16,049 nt of DNA from Rhodobacterales bacterium (GTDB lineage: Bacteria > Pseudomonadota > Alphaproteobacteria > Rhodobacterales > Rhodobacteraceae): assembly GCA_013298675.1 (NCBI GenBank), contig JAAFIJ010000025.1, forward strand, positions 1 to 16,049, written 5' to 3'. The position numbers and the translations under genes were made by a program. The notes beneath the pieces were generated by a model. The model did not search any database and had not been told where the DNA came from. It was given only the letters and a program-made list of their open reading frames with translations. Below, piece by piece: positions 14,542 to 16,049 of the stretch; position 1 is the stretch's first letter, and every line of letters starts with the position of its first letter.

Positions 14542-15312
14542 ATGCCATTTTTTAAAGCCGCAGGAAAACTGGTCTATTATGCCCATGTGCCCAAATGCGG
14601 CGGATCATCCATCGCAAGCTATATCACCGACCGGTTTGGCCCCTTGGCCTTTCATGAAAACCGCTATCTGGACGTGGCTGAACCGCAGCGCTGGACCAAA
14701 TCTTCGCCCCAGCATGTGGATGCGCTGGTGCTGGAACGCCTGCTGCCCCTGTCGCTGTTTGACGCGGTGTTCACCGTGGTGCGCCATCCGGTGCCGCGTC
14801 TGGTCTCGACCTATCATTTCCAACTGGAGCTGCAAAAATCCATCCCCGAAAGCACGAGCTTTTCGGCCTGGCTCGATCAGTTGGACCCAAATCCTGTCGC
14901 CACACCCTTTGCCTATGACAACCATATCCGGCCCATGTCGAAAATCGTGCCCGAAGGGGCCGCGGTGTTTCATATGGAACACGGGCTGGATGCGCTTGTC
15001 GGGTGGTTTGACCTGCTGGAGGGCAAGATCGGTGCGCAGCGCGCCCTGATCCCGGAAAACCGCCGGGGCGATCATGTCAAGACAGGCACAGCGCGGGTCA
15101 AACCCAGTGCCGCGGATCTGGCGCGCATCCATCACCTTTACCGTGAGGATTTTGACCGGTTCGGCTATGTCACCGAGCATACCAAGCCCGCAGCCCTGCC
15201 CCCGGTGTTAAGTGCCGAGTTTCTGGCAGAGCGTGACCGCGCCCTTGCCGCAGCCAAACGCCCGCTGGCGGTGTTGCGCCGCAAAATCAAGAAGCGGTTG
15301 GCGCTGCTGTGA
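14542..15312 (+). CDS. Sulfotransferase family protein (PAPS-dependent)
   Basis: This 256-residue protein is of the sulfotransferase family 2-like group. YYAHVPKCGGSSI (12-24) is the 5'-phosphosulfate-binding loop with Lys18, and FTVVRHPVPRLVSTYHF (77-93) is the 3'-phosphate-binding motif with Arg81 and Ser89. ENRRGDHVKTG and LYREDFDRFGY near the C-terminus are also common in bacterial members. It would transfer sulfate from PAPS to a carbohydrate, so a sulfated EPS is suggested; the acceptor is not readable. The last 30 residues are basic. ATG 14542 follows AGAGGG (14532-14537); a TTG at 14527 would add five residues and is less likely. It lies 75 nt after the oxidoreductase gene and overlaps the flippase start by 4 nt (GTGA). 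Confidence 0.88.
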   Translation: MPFFKAAGKLVYYAHVPKCGGSSIASYITDRFGPLAFHENRYLDVAEPQRWTKSSPQHVDALVLERLLPLSLFDAVFTVVRHPVPRLVSTYHFQLELQKSIPESTSFSAWLDQLDPNPVATPFAYDNHIRPMSKIVPEGAAVFHMEHGLDALVGWFDLLEGKIGAQRALIPENRRGDHVKTGTARVKPSAADLARIHHLYREDFDRFGYVTEHTKPAALPPVLSAEFLAERDRALAAAKRPLAVLRRKIKKRLALL

Positions 15313-16049
15313 TCAAATCCGCCCTGTTCATCCTGTCGGGCAATGCCGCGATGTCGATCTTGTTGCTGGCGCGCAATCTGATCATCGCGCGGATGATCCC
15401 GGTGGCCGATTACGGCATCGCCTCGACATTCGCCGTGGTGATGGCGGTGGTGGAAATGGCCTCATCCTTGGGGCTGCAACAGCAGATCGTGCAATCGAAA
15501 CAGGGCGACGACCCGGCATTTCAGGCGGCTTTGCAGGGATTTCAGGTGTTTCGCGGTGTCCTTTCGGGCGCGGCTTTGTTCGCCATCGCAGGCCCAATGG
15601 CCCGCTTTATGGGGGTGCCAGAGGTGACATGGGGCTATCAGCTACTGGCCATTGTGCCGGTGCTGAATGCGCTTGTTCACTTTGATATTCACCGCATGAA
15701 CCGGCAGATGGTGTTCTGGCCGATGCTGCTGACCGGGGCGTTCCCCGCGCTTTTGTCGGTCGTGGCGGTCTGGCCCTTGTCACATTACATGGGCGACTGG
15801 CGGGTGCTGCTTTATGCGATCCTGATCCAGGGTGCGGTCGCGGTTGTGGTGTCGCATCTGGTGGCCGAACGCCCCTACCGCCTGACCTATAATGGCGCCA
15901 TCTTGAAGGGGGCGCTGCGGTTCGGCTGGCCCCTTTTGATCAATGCAATCTTGCTGTTCTTCGTCTTTCAGGGCGACAGGATGATTGTCGCGCGGTTGCT
16001 GGGGATGTCGGATCTGGCGGTGTTTTCCATGGGGGTCACTCTGACATTG
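15309..16049 (+). CDS. Wzx-like polysaccharide flippase (3' end outside window)
   Basis: From GTG 15309 the frame is open to the window edge, 247 codons. The protein is highly hydrophobic, with about six or seven membrane segments at roughly 5-28, 36-58, 81-100, 110-124, 136-157, 166-186 and 206-222. Features typical of the polysaccharide transporter (PST/MVF) superfamily include LLARNLIIARMIPVADYGIASTFAVV near the start, SSLGLQQQIVQ, and GWPLLINAILLFFVFQGDRMIVARLLG for the seventh helix region. It would flip lipid-linked repeat units across the inner membrane. The start GTG overlaps the sulfotransferase TGA, the normal form of coupling in this locus. Full-length relatives have about 400-500 residues, so roughly half the gene is missing. 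Confidence 0.87.
   Translation, partial: MIKSALFILSGNAAMSILLLARNLIIARMIPVADYGIASTFAVVMAVVEMASSLGLQQQIVQSKQGDDPAFQAALQGFQVFRGVLSGAALFAIAGPMARFMGVPEVTWGYQLLAIVPVLNALVHFDIHRMNRQMVFWPMLLTGAFPALLSVVAVWPLSHYMGDWRVLLYAILIQGAVAVVVSHLVAERPYRLTYNGAILKGALRFGWPLLINAILLFFVFQGDRMIVARLLGMSDLAVFSMGVTLTL

Overview
The window looks like chromosomal DNA from an alphaproteobacterium, most likely Rhodobacterales (Roseobacter/Rhodobacter type). This rests on high G+C, codon use, and the resemblance of the proteins to exopolysaccharide (EPS) loci of that group; no genus can be read from it. Almost everything belongs to one Wzx/Wzy-type EPS assembly and export locus, of the kind often found with exosortase (PEP-CTERM/EpsH) systems. 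No exosortase gene and no sorting-signal substrate is visible here.

Layout. At the left edge, a truncated acyl-CoA-dehydrogenase-like gene (1-921, +) converges, with 6 nt between stop codons, on a minus-strand group. In transcription order that group is an initiating sugar-phosphate transferase (5786-6484), a large TPR lipoprotein of the PrsT type (3122-5605), a Wza/GumB-type export protein (2204-2857) and an outer-membrane beta-barrel protein (928-2193). A gene-free divergent region of about 0.98 kb (6485-7465) holds short direct repeats at helical spacings, a possible promoter for the transferase and a weak terminator-like hairpin. On the plus strand follow an ExeA-like secretion ATPase (7466-8410), a Wzz/GumC-like chain-length protein (8452-10053), a tyrosine-autokinase domain protein (10064-10906), a family 2 glycosyltransferase (11031-12041), two tandem Gfo/Idh/MocA oxidoreductases (12038-13138 and 13150-14466), a sulfotransferase (14542-15312) and the start of a Wzx-like flippase that runs off the window (15309-16049).

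How they work together (inference from families). The sugar transferase loads the first sugar phosphate on undecaprenyl phosphate and the glycosyltransferase extends the repeat unit. The oxidoreductases probably make or modify an unusual sugar, and the sulfotransferase may sulfate it. The flippase moves the unit across the inner membrane. The Wzz protein and kinase control chain length, and the export protein, beta-barrel and TPR lipoprotein form the route through the periplasm and outer membrane. The polymerase, the remaining glycosyltransferases and any exosortase would have to lie outside the window.

The least ordinary features are: short (11-18 nt) tandem duplications scattered through the locus, mostly in-frame in linkers or just after stop codons; the phased repeats of the divergent region; a nine-C tract at the start of the glycosyltransferase gene; and missing canonical active-site residues in two enzymes.
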